From the NCBI GenBank assembly GCA_963843285.1, contig CAWJJO010000001.1, forward strand, positions 138,384 to 202,383: a stretch of DNA of 64,000 nucleotides. The letters are read 5' to 3'. The stretch is from CAZDDB01 sp963843285. Lineage in GTDB: Bacteria > Acidobacteriota > HRBIN11 > JAKEFK01. Below, piece after piece: positions 16,461 to 25,302 of this stretch (position 1 is its first letter; every line of letters starts with the position of its first letter). The notes under the pieces were generated by a model. The model worked only from the letters and a program-made list of their open reading frames with translations, was not told where the DNA came from and did no database searches. A program made the position numbers and the translations under genes.

Positions 16461-16957
16461 AGCGTCTGGCTTTACGTCCGGAACGGGGTCTTGGCTGGAT
16501 ATCAGGCAGCGGAGCGCCGAACATTTCCTTCTCCCCTTTCCGGCGCAAAGCGCATGCCCGCCGGAAGGCCTCTCGCTCTCCGTATTTCAGAATGGAAATT
16601 GATGTTCGCCGCACCACACCCGGTTTCGGAAACCAGCAGACTTCATATACCGGTCCCATCTTACGACCATCACGAGTCATCGCTTTCGAAGTACGGCGAA
16701 CCCCGATTACGCCGCTTCGATTTCGTAGGGCTGAGGACGGCGACCTTTCGCTCGGTGCGCGGCTTTCCCAGTTTGCGCTCGGTGCGGTTTCGCCACTCAA
16801 TCGCTGCCTTCAAGGCGGCTCTTTTTCCCTTGTGAGCAATATCGCTAAAGAACCGCTGATGCATTTCACTTTGAAACGCGACTCTCACGAACCAGCCGTA
16901 CGCGTGTTTCGCTTCGTGATCCACTCTGGAAATACTCTTGTATCCGCTTGTAGCCAT
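16459..16957 (-). CDS. Protein with two AP2/ERF-like DNA-binding domains, frame broken
   Basis: Two overlapping minus-strand frames join into a 165-residue protein if one extra base near 16705-16712 is removed. The first half, from ATG 16957, reads MATSGYKSISRVDHEAKHAY and GWFVRVAF, then FFSDIAHKGKRAALKAAIEW, one AP2-like three-strand-plus-helix unit. The second reads GVIGVRRTSKAMTRDGRK, VYEVCWFPKPG and SISILKYGEREAFRRACALR, a second AP2-like unit. Bacterial AP2 proteins are thought to bind DNA and are often linked to mobile elements. The N-terminus overlaps the 3' end of the kinase gene upstream. Family assignment rests on pattern recognition alone. Confidence 0.6.
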
Positions 16958-19683
16958 ACGTAACAAAATATCCGCACCGCAGGAATAACGCAAGAGTCAA
17001 GATGAAGGATGATCAATTTCGGGAGAAGGAAATCAAAGAAGCGGCGGGGCTTGCGGAACCCTTCCAGTATCCAAATATCGTCTTCTGCGCGTTCCAGGGA
17101 AGTGATAAGACTCTTTCCATCAGCAGCAAGACTGAATTCGCGTAACGATGTGACAATTCCAAGGTCTAGAATCATCTTTTCCTTTCCTGTCTTCAGATCA
17201 ATACTCGACAGGACTCCGTGTCGATCTTTCCAATTCCGCCAGATGCCATAAATCATCTGTCCATCTTTTGACCATCCGCCGGTGAGCCAATCCGGTTTAT
17301 TCAGTGCGCGGCTTGTTTTACCATCCGGTGAAACAATAGTAAGACCCTGTTCTGTTACGTAAGTAATCCATTCTCCGGTAGGAGACCATGTCACGGACCG
17401 GAAGTTCACAAGGGTGAATGGCTTGGTTAGCTTGATCTTCTCGCCACCACCACTGGCTCTTGTCCTGGTTAGCACAAAACCATCCGGCGAACCATCCAGG
17501 AACGCAATCCATTCTCCATCAGGTGACCAGGAAGGCCCTGGTACCGCCAATGAGATGAATACGGCCGGCCCGCCAGCAACGGCAGAGACCCAAATGGCAT
17601 ATTTTTCTTTTTGTCCGGTTCTGAAATAGGCGATTCGTTGGCCGTCAGGAGAAAACTTCGGAGAACTAAGGTTGTTTGTAAGATCCTCACCAAAATTCTT
17701 TTGCGTTACCAGCGGCCTGTCCCAACTTTCCTTTCGGCTCCTTACCCAGATCTCATTGGTGCCCGTGCGGTCCGTGACGTAGGCATATTGAGTTCCATCC
17801 GGAGACCAGGCAGGGTCTCTTTCGTCTCGTGAAGTGGCCAATAAATTATGAAGGGGAGATCCATCCAGTGGGACTTCAATCAGATCATAATTCCTATCCG
17901 AAATTGTAAATGCAATCTGGTTTCCATCGGGAGAAACTGAAGGCTTCCGTTCAGTCTTGCTTCCAACTGTAATGCGTTGAACTTTGTCCGTTTGGGTATC
18001 TGCCATGTAAAGAGAGAGGGACGGACCTTTCTGATTCACTGCTTGAAAGACAACATGCCTGCTGTCCGGCATCCAGCTCATGGCTTCGCCGTCCCCGGTA
18101 TCCGGGAAATTCTGCAGGATTCTCCGTGGCTTTCCATTCGGGAACGGAAGAATCCAGTACTCAATGAACGAACCCGTTTGTCGCGTCGGCAAAAGAGTGA
18201 AAGCGATTTTCGACCCATCAGGAGAAAAATTCAAGCTTCCCGAGTGGTAGTCCTTTGTATCAAAGACGGAGGGGGGAATTTTTGTGGGTTTTGCGCCTGG
18301 AGGCGAGGAGATCCACAGAGAACTCGAATTACCCGCTTCACGCATGAATACCAGTGTTTTTCCATCCGGCGAGATTGCCCCATCCACAATATCTTCTATT
18401 ACAACCTCTGGGGATCCTCCCGCTGGGCCCACTGCCTCAAGGCTGCCGCCTGCATAAAAGAATATTCTCGTACCATCCGGAGACCAAAACGGATCGCGAC
18501 AATCTGTAGGTTGCCTGATGGTTTGAGCAGAAATCACGGCATCCAGACTTCGTGAGAATATCTGAGAGACCCCGTTTACTGTCCCCATGTAAGCCACAGT
18601 TTTGCCGTCCGGCGACCATGAAGGAGCGTCCTCAGAACCCGGTTCGGAAGTCAATTGGGTAAGGCGATAAGCAGAAAGATCTACACCGCCCGAAGGGAAA
18701 AGGAAAGCTGCAACCAGAAATGCGCTTGCAGCTAACAGGAACAGCAGGGCCGCAATCACGAAATGCTTTGTCGTCCATTTTTTAGCCGGAACAGCCGGCA
18801 TCCCGCCTGTGGAAGTAGCTTCTGAAAGATGATCCCGCAAATTCCGCAGCTCATGATAAAGATCAATCGTTGCTCCATAGCGCTGATGCGGATCTTTTGC
18901 GAGGGTTCGTTCAATTGACCATCGCAAGGGAGCAGGAACCTTTGGATTGAGCGTGGCGATGGGTGTAGCCTCATCACCGACAATTGCAGAAAGTGTTTGA
19001 ACAGGCGTATTTTTAGCAAATGCCTGTTTGCCTGTTGCCATTTCATAAAGCACGAGACCCAATGAGAATTGATCCGAACGAAAATCACTTGGAAGGCCGC
19101 TGGCTTGTTCAGGACTCATGTAACGTACGGTTCCCAGAATGATTCCCGATTCCGTTATCGCGGCAGATCCTGTTTCCTCTTGCGGCCCTGCTGTCCTTGG
19201 AAGCAGTGGTTTGGCCAATCCGAAGTCCAGAATTTTTGCTCGCCCCTCGCGGGTAATCATGATGTTCTCCGGCTTCAGATCCCGGTGCACAATTCCCGCC
19301 TGATGAGCGGCAGCCAGGCCGTCTGCGATCTGAACACCGATATCAAGCAGCTTTCGGATTGGCACAACTCCTTTGATGAGCAACTTTCGTAGTGATTCTC
19401 CTTCGATTAATTCCGAAACGATATAAGGGATCCCGTTTTCGGCTCCCATGTCGTAAACGGAAAGAATGTTCGGATGATTCAGCGCGCTGATCGCTTCTGC
19501 TTCTCGCTGGAATCTCTTCTGTCGCTCTGTATCACCCAACACTTCTGTAGACAATACTTTGATCGCAACTTCTCTTTTCAACCGTGGATCTTTCGCGCGA
19601 TAAACCTCCCCCATTCCACCTGCTCCCAGTGGAGCAACAATTTCGTAGGGTCCTAAACGAGAGCCGGCTTGCATTGCTGACAT
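16885..19683 (-). CDS. Ser/Thr protein kinase with C-terminal TolB/WD40-like propeller (paralogue 1)
   Basis: 932 residues. The kinase domain (about 12-280) is complete: LGAGGMGEVYRAKD, VAIKVL, HRDLKPENIMI, DFGLAKPLL, GTVRYMSPEQ. One membrane helix lies near 308-330 (HFVIAALLFLLAASAFLVAA). The outer part has TolB/PD40-type blades with recurring SWSPDGKTVAYM, FSPDGSKIAF and WSPDGTQYAYVTD motifs. It is nearly collinear with the next two kinase genes. The paralogues end after RRFFDF; here about 37 extra residues follow and run into the AP2-like gene, suggesting the original stop was lost. Start MSAMQAGSRLGPYEI at 19683; a second ATG is three codons in. Confidence 0.9.
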   Translation of the reverse strand: MSAMQAGSRLGPYEIVAPLGAGGMGEVYRAKDPRLKREVAIKVLSTEVLGDTERQKRFQREAEAISALNHPNILSVYDMGAENGIPYIVSELIEGESLRKLLIKGVVPIRKLLDIGVQIADGLAAAHQAGIVHRDLKPENIMITREGRAKILDFGLAKPLLPRTAGPQEETGSAAITESGIILGTVRYMSPEQASGLPSDFRSDQFSLGLVLYEMATGKQAFAKNTPVQTLSAIVGDEATPIATLNPKVPAPLRWSIERTLAKDPHQRYGATIDLYHELRNLRDHLSEATSTGGMPAVPAKKWTTKHFVIAALLFLLAASAFLVAAFLFPSGGVDLSAYRLTQLTSEPGSEDAPSWSPDGKTVAYMGTVNGVSQIFSRSLDAVISAQTIRQPTDCRDPFWSPDGTRIFFYAGGSLEAVGPAGGSPEVVIEDIVDGAISPDGKTLVFMREAGNSSSLWISSPPGAKPTKIPPSVFDTKDYHSGSLNFSPDGSKIAFTLLPTRQTGSFIEYWILPFPNGKPRRILQNFPDTGDGEAMSWMPDSRHVVFQAVNQKGPSLSLYMADTQTDKVQRITVGSKTERKPSVSPDGNQIAFTISDRNYDLIEVPLDGSPLHNLLATSRDERDPAWSPDGTQYAYVTDRTGTNEIWVRSRKESWDRPLVTQKNFGEDLTNNLSSPKFSPDGQRIAYFRTGQKEKYAIWVSAVAGGPAVFISLAVPGPSWSPDGEWIAFLDGSPDGFVLTRTRASGGGEKIKLTKPFTLVNFRSVTWSPTGEWITYVTEQGLTIVSPDGKTSRALNKPDWLTGGWSKDGQMIYGIWRNWKDRHGVLSSIDLKTGKEKMILDLGIVTSLREFSLAADGKSLITSLERAEDDIWILEGFRKPRRFFDFLLPKLIILHLDSCVIPAVRIFCYVWLQADTRVFPEWITKRNTRTAGS

Positions 19684-19740
19684 TCAACCACAACTGTTTT
19701 AAGATCCGCAAGCAGGACGGCAACTTCAAAGAAAGAGGGA

Positions 19741-19819
19741 ATAATCACGGAAACACAGAATCCACGGAATTAGAGTATGAATTCAATCCTTTCCGTGAAT
19801 TCCGTGTTTCCGTGATTAC
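19741..19819. repeat. Long intergenic hairpin with CACGGAA-word stem
   Basis: The left arm ATCACGGAAACACAGAATCC plus ACGGAA (19744-19769) pairs with 19791-19816 with about two mismatches. The stem is made of three near-copies of an 8-bp word (CACGGAAA-like). It fills the 139-bp gap between kinase genes 1 and 2. Confidence 0.7.
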
Positions 19820-19822
19820 TCC

Positions 19823-22511
19823 TCACTCATTTTTCATTGCGAAATCTCGCGAGAAGAAATCAAAAAACCGGCGTGGCTTAGGGAACCCTTCCAGAATCCA
19901 TATATCCCCTTCCTGGCGTTCTACAGAAGTGATAAAACTTTTTCCGTCAGGAGCAAGACTGAACCCGCTCAAGGAGAAGTAGGAAAACCCGAGGTCCAGA
20001 ATGGTTTTCTCTTTTCCTGTTTTTATGTCAATACCGGCCAGAACTGAATGGCGGTCTTCGCGCTGAAAGATGCCGTAGATCGTCTGCCCATCTTTTGACC
20101 ATCCGCCTACCAGCGGATTCGGTTTGTCCAGTAAGCGTGTTGTTTTACCATCCGGAGAAACAATAGAGAGACCATCTAAGGTGGGATAACTGATCCAATC
20201 TCCCATGGGAGACCAGCCCAGCGAATGTGAGTCCATTGCAGCGGTCGCAGACGATACGGCTTGGCTCAGTTTGACTGTCTCGCCGGCTCCGCCGGATCTC
20301 GTTTTGGCCAGCCAGAAGCCTTCCGTGGATTTTTCTACGAACGCAATCCATTCTCCATCCGGTGACCACGAGTGCCCGGCCAGTAGCACTCCAGTAGTAA
20401 GATACACAGGCGGCCCCCCGGCAACGTTTGAGATCCATAATGCATTTTTTTCCTTTTCTCCGTTCCGGTAATAGGAGATCCGCTGACCGTCAGGAGAAAA
20501 CGTCGGACGTGAGAAATCGGCCGTGAGATCCTCAAAATTCTTTTGAGTAACAAGTGGCCTTTGCCAGCCTTCCGTACGGCTGCACATCCAGATTTCAAAT
20601 CCGCGAACGTAAGCATATTGATCTCCATCGGGAGACCATGCAGGATCTTCTTCGTTTCGCGAAGTAACCAGCAGTTTGCGAACAGGAGATCCGTCCAGAG
20701 GGATTTCAACCAGATCGATATTGTTTTCGTTAATCGTAAACGCAATTCTGTTCCCATCCGGAGAAACTGATGGAGAATAATAGTGCCCTCTATCAGTGAG
20801 ACGGCGGATCCTTCCTGATTTGGAATCTGCCATCCACAGAGAGAATTGTTTCTTCGGAAGCCATGCTGATAAAACAATATGTCTGCTGTCCGGCATCCAA
20901 CTGACATAGCCTCCCGGAACGGGATCTGATAAATGCTGCAATAATCTCCAGGGTTTTCCCTTTGGGAACGGAAGAGATCCAGAGCTGGAGGGCATGGCCG
21001 ATTTGGCTCGTTGGACGAAGAATAAAAGCGATTTTCGAACCATCTGGGGAAAACTTCATGGTCCCAATGCGATACTCCTTAGTGTCAAAAAGTGAAGAGG
21101 GATATCTGGCGGGTTTGCCGCCTGGAGGCGAAGAAACCCATAGCGTGATGGAATCACCCTCCGCACGGAGGAATACCAGAGTTTTTCCATCCGGTGAGAT
21201 GGTTGCATCCTCCATTTCTTCCAACACCAGGTCTGCGGATCCGCCCGCTGGGCTAACAGACCGCAGATCAATCGCAGTATCTCCGTATGAGAAAAAGAAA
21301 ATTCTCTTACCGTCCGGCGACCAAAACGGATTCACGCAATCTACCGGCAATTTGGTGATTTGAGCGGGGATAACCGCATCAAGGCTGCGCGAGAATATTT
21401 GCGAGATGCCGTTGACGTTTGCGTCGTACGCGATAGTCCGGCCATCCGGAGACCATGCTGCGTTATTCTCCAATCCGGCCTCCGTGGTCAGTGGAGTGAG
21501 ACGATAAGAAGAAAGGTCTACGCCCGTTGAAGAAAAAAGGAGCGCTGCAATCAAAAATGCAGACGCAGGCAAAAGGAAGAATAGGGTTGCAAGCACCAAA
21601 CGATTTGTCGTCCATTTTTTCGCCGGAAGTGCCGCCATAGACCCTGTAGATGTAGCTTCCGAAAGATGATCGCGCAAATTCCGCAGTTCATGATACAAAT
21701 CAATCGTTGCACCGTAACGCTGGTGCGGATCTTTTGCCAGGGTTCGTTCAATCGACCACCGCAGTGGAGCAGGAACTTTTGGATTGAGCGTAGCAATGGG
21801 CGTAGCCTCATCAGCGACAATTGCAGAAAGTGTTTGAAACGATGTATTGTGAGCAAACGCCTGTTTGCCTGTCGCCATTTCGTAAAGCACCAGGCCCAGT
21901 GAAAATTGATCCGAACGAAAATCAGTCGGAAGGCTGCTGGCTTGTTCCGGACTCATGTAACGTACGGTTCCCAGAATGATTCCCGATTCCGTTAACTCAG
22001 CTGATGCGGTTTCCTCCTGCGGTCCTCCTATCTTGGGAAGCAACGGTTTGGCCAGTCCGAAGTCCAAAATTTTAACCCGACCCTCGCGGGTAATCATGAT
22101 GTTTTCCGGCTTCAGATCCCGGTGCACGATCCCCGCCTGATGAGCGGCAGCCAGACCGTCGGCGATCTGCACAGCAATATCAAGTAACTTTCGGATTGGC
22201 ACAGCTCCTTTGATGAGCAACTTTCGCAGTGATTCGCCCTCGATTAATTCTGAAACGATGTAAGGAGTTCCGTTTTCAGATCCCATGTCGTAAACGGAAA
22301 GAATGTTGGGATGATTCAGCGCGCTGACCGCTTCCGCTTCGCGCTGGAACCGTTTCTGCCGCTCTGTATCACCAAGTACTTCAGTGGACAATACTTTGAT
22401 CGCAACGTCTCTTTTTAACCGGGGATCTTTCGCGCGATAGACCTCCCCCATTCCACCCGCACCGAGTGGAGCAACAATTTCGTAAGGGCCCAGGCGGGAG
22501 CCGGCTTGCAC
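19823..22511 (-). CDS. Ser/Thr protein kinase with TolB/WD40-like propeller (paralogue 2), frameshifted
   Basis: An N-terminal frame (22511 down to 20793) carries an intact kinase domain nearly identical to paralogue 1, a membrane helix and the first propeller blades. A second frame (21043 down to 19823) carries the remaining blades and ends RRFFDFFSRDFAMKNE. Comparison with paralogue 1 (LPFPNGKPRRILQ versus LPFPKGKPWRLLQ) places one extra base near 20975-20980. Removing it gives 895 residues. The start is also weak: where paralogues have ATG-TCA-GCA-ATG, this copy has lost both ATGs and keeps only GTG at 22511. Either a sequence error or early decay of a redundant copy. Confidence 0.8.
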
Positions 22512-22617
22512 AATGCCTATTCAATCATAATTGCAGAATTCCGTACAAGGAGTAAGAATCTTCGCGTGGTTTTGGCCGGTGTTGCAAACTGTATTCGATT
22601 ATCACATATTTCGCGTT

Positions 22618-25188
22618 TTACTTCAGTCCTTCGATCACATAAAGGTCTGTCAGAGTGCGCAAGTACGCATAAGCATAGGTTTTTCCATCAGGTGTCAACT
22701 TCGGCCCGACAAAATGAACGCCTATCGGGTCTGGAGGCATGAGTTCTTTCCATAATTGACGCCGTCCAGTCTGTAGATCAATTCGAAATACGCGCGAAGG
22801 GATTCCACTTTCCGCATAGATCGCTCTTCCATCGGGGCTCCAAACCAGCGGAATCTCGCCTTGCTCCAATCCTTTGATCTCTCTTGGCTCTCCTCCTTCC
22901 ACCGGATACAGCAAGTAGCCATTATCGTCGTCGTATGCGATAAAATGCTTCCCATCCAGCGAAACGGCCGCCGACGAATTGTCCGACACGTAAACTCCCT
23001 CTGGAGAAACGGGTTTCGGTTCCCCTCCTGCAATATCTTGAACGTAAATTCGCTCCTTGCCTCCAGTTTTTAGGGCGCAAAACAGAATCTGTTTCCCATC
23101 CGGAAAAAATGCAGCCGCGGATTCATCCCACCCTTGTGATAGAGTCCTGGCTTGACCGGCGCCGGTAGGTAGTAAAACGACGGCGCCTTTCAAAGTGGCA
23201 AGTACCCACTTGCCATCTGGCGATAAATCGGATGGCCAGCCATCTCCCAGACGAACCGCATCAGGAGAATCCACATTTCGTATGTAAACACCTCGGTCAG
23301 GCTCCCCCGCACGATCAGCGTTTTCAGTGAAGAGTAATACCTTTCCATCATCCGATATATCCACAAGAATGGATCCGGATAGCCAGGACACATCCCGTTC
23401 CTTTCCTTCCGAAGGAGAGAAATAAACCATTCCAGCTCTGGTCTCTCCGCGATTTAGTAGTACAAGACCATCCTTCGATATATCAAACAAACGGAAACGT
23501 CCGTTTAGGGGAAGCACTTCTCTAAATTGGCCGGTGAGGGTTACCGCGCAAAGCACCTGCCCCGTTCCTTTTTTAGGACGTGAACCGAACCAGACCTCAT
23601 CACCTGCTGCTGAAAATGACAGCCCCATGCCTGCTGAGCCGGTGGTCATGTCGGCTTCATACAGTTTTTTCGCTTTTCCATTTAGATCTACCACGTATAC
23701 AGAACCAATACCGGGCACTCGCATTTCAATGAATGCGATGAGATCCCCCTTTGGTGAAAAACTGATCTCCCCAAGGTAGTGCTGTGACCTGTATAGCTCC
23801 TTTCCAATAGGAAACTCGATTCTATTTTGGTGGATAACGGCCAATCCTTTTCCATCCGGAGACCAATCCGCATCTCTTACACTTTCCAAAAGCTCGCGCG
23901 GGACTCCACCTGCAAAGGGCATCTGAGCCAGAACATTCGCTTTCAGCAGAACCGCAAGGTTTCCATTTGACGAAACCGAGAGAACCTTCGCGTTTTTCAG
24001 ACCCACGGAACGGGCCTCGGGGCTTCCGAGTCTCGAGAAATAAGCCTCCTGGAAATTCACACCCCAGTCGGCACTGTATACCAGTGTTTGCCCATCCGGA
24101 GAGAACGCTGCTCCATCGACATATCCTCTGCGGAAAGTCATTCGCTCCCACGAAAATGCCGGCGATTGAGAAGGGTACGCGGGACTTGCACCGGTTTGTC
24201 TGGTTCCCCATTTTTTCCCCGCGTAAAAGAATCCAAACGCAACAACCGAAAGCAGAGCAAAAGCAGCCGTATATCGGATTAGATTAGCGGTGGGTGCCAC
24301 TGCGCGGACAGTTGTCGTTGTACCCGATGACGTGGAAAGGGCTTCCAGCGCAAATGCCAGATCGCTTGTTGATTGAAACCGGTGGTCCGGATCTTTTTCC
24401 AAACAACGGCGAATGATTCGTTCTAAACCTGGAGGAATGTTGGAATTCGTTTGCGTCAGATCGGGAGGATCCGATTTTAGAATAGCGTGCATGACTTCCA
24501 CATGCGATTCGCCTTGAAATGGCCGCTTTCCGGAAAGCATTTCGTGCAAAACGGAGCCGAATGCAAAGATGTCTGACTGGTGATCCACTTTCTGGCCAAG
24601 AACCTGTTCGGGCGCCATATACACGACTGTTCCCAGGACAGCGCCAGGTTCGGTTTGATGTGTTGCAGTTGTTGCCTGTGTTAGCTGGCTGCCGGAGACT
24701 TCAGGGTGAATTAGCTTCGCTAAACCAAAATCCAGAATCTTGATACGCCCGTCTTTGGTAATAAAGAGGTTTTCCGGTTTTAAGTCGCGGTGTACGATCT
24801 CCTTTTCATGAGCCGCTGAAAGTCCATGGGCAATTTGTAGCGCAAAATCAATCGCTTTCCGAATTGGAAGCGGTCCATCGTTTAGTTTTCGTCGCAGAGT
24901 ATCTCCCTGCAACAATTCACTCACGAGATACGGAACATTATTTTCCGTTCCGATATCGTAAATAGATAAAATGTTGGGATGGTTCAGCGCGCCTGCAGCG
25001 CGCGCTTCATGCTCAAAGCGTGTCAGACGCTCAGAATCATTCGCAAAGTGCGAAGGCAGGATCTTAACGGCAACTTCCCGTCCGATCCTGGGATCTCGCG
25101 CCCGATAGACTTCCCCCATTCCTCCCGCACCGAGTGGAGCAACAATTTCATATCGTCCCAAACCAGAGCCCGCTTGCATTGCTGACAT
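22618..25188 (-). CDS. Ser/Thr protein kinase with TolB/WD40-like propeller (paralogue 3)
   Basis: 856 residues, intact. The kinase domain is complete (LGAGGMGEVYRARD, VAVKIL, HRDLKPENLFI, DFGLAKLI, GTVVYMAPEQ), with a membrane helix near 305-328 and a propeller with AFSPDGQTLVYSAD, DLSPDGKWVLAT and LVWSPDGRAIYAES blades. It is more distant from copies 1 and 2 than they are from each other, but the first 20 residues and the 5' leader (TTGTGGTTGAATGTCAGCA) are shared with copy 1. The propeller probably senses an extracellular ligand or envelope component. It lies next to a TonB receptor gene in the same orientation. Confidence 0.9.
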   Translation of the reverse strand: MSAMQAGSGLGRYEIVAPLGAGGMGEVYRARDPRIGREVAVKILPSHFANDSERLTRFEHEARAAGALNHPNILSIYDIGTENNVPYLVSELLQGDTLRRKLNDGPLPIRKAIDFALQIAHGLSAAHEKEIVHRDLKPENLFITKDGRIKILDFGLAKLIHPEVSGSQLTQATTATHQTEPGAVLGTVVYMAPEQVLGQKVDHQSDIFAFGSVLHEMLSGKRPFQGESHVEVMHAILKSDPPDLTQTNSNIPPGLERIIRRCLEKDPDHRFQSTSDLAFALEALSTSSGTTTTVRAVAPTANLIRYTAAFALLSVVAFGFFYAGKKWGTRQTGASPAYPSQSPAFSWERMTFRRGYVDGAAFSPDGQTLVYSADWGVNFQEAYFSRLGSPEARSVGLKNAKVLSVSSNGNLAVLLKANVLAQMPFAGGVPRELLESVRDADWSPDGKGLAVIHQNRIEFPIGKELYRSQHYLGEISFSPKGDLIAFIEMRVPGIGSVYVVDLNGKAKKLYEADMTTGSAGMGLSFSAAGDEVWFGSRPKKGTGQVLCAVTLTGQFREVLPLNGRFRLFDISKDGLVLLNRGETRAGMVYFSPSEGKERDVSWLSGSILVDISDDGKVLLFTENADRAGEPDRGVYIRNVDSPDAVRLGDGWPSDLSPDGKWVLATLKGAVVLLPTGAGQARTLSQGWDESAAAFFPDGKQILFCALKTGGKERIYVQDIAGGEPKPVSPEGVYVSDNSSAAVSLDGKHFIAYDDDNGYLLYPVEGGEPREIKGLEQGEIPLVWSPDGRAIYAESGIPSRVFRIDLQTGRRQLWKELMPPDPIGVHFVGPKLTPDGKTYAYAYLRTLTDLYVIEGLK

Positions 25189-25216
25189 TCAACCACAAGC
25201 TTTTCATCTTCCGCAA

Positions 25217-25266
25217 GCAGGCGGGACGCCTGCGGCCCATAATTCAGGCTGGAAGCCTGCGCTCCA
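25217..25266. repeat. Paired REP-like hairpins (CAGGCGGGACGCCTG type)
   Basis: GCAGGCG-GGA-CGCCTGC (25217-25233) and CAGGCT-GGA-AGCCTG (25245-25259) occur in the same orientation, the second followed by CGCTCC. The pair matches the element at 48380-48428 in layout and spacer (CCATAAT). Stem changes are compensated between copies. It lies directly upstream of kinase 3. Confidence 0.75.
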
Positions 25267-25302
25267 ACTGGTTTCCGGCGTTACAAACCGTTTTTGGAAA
25301 AG

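Noticed and set aside
22560..22590. Sigma-54-like TGGCC...TTGCA near the kinase 2 leader
   Set aside because: GG-to-GC spacing is 10 bp rather than 12, and it is on the wrong strand for the kinase genes.
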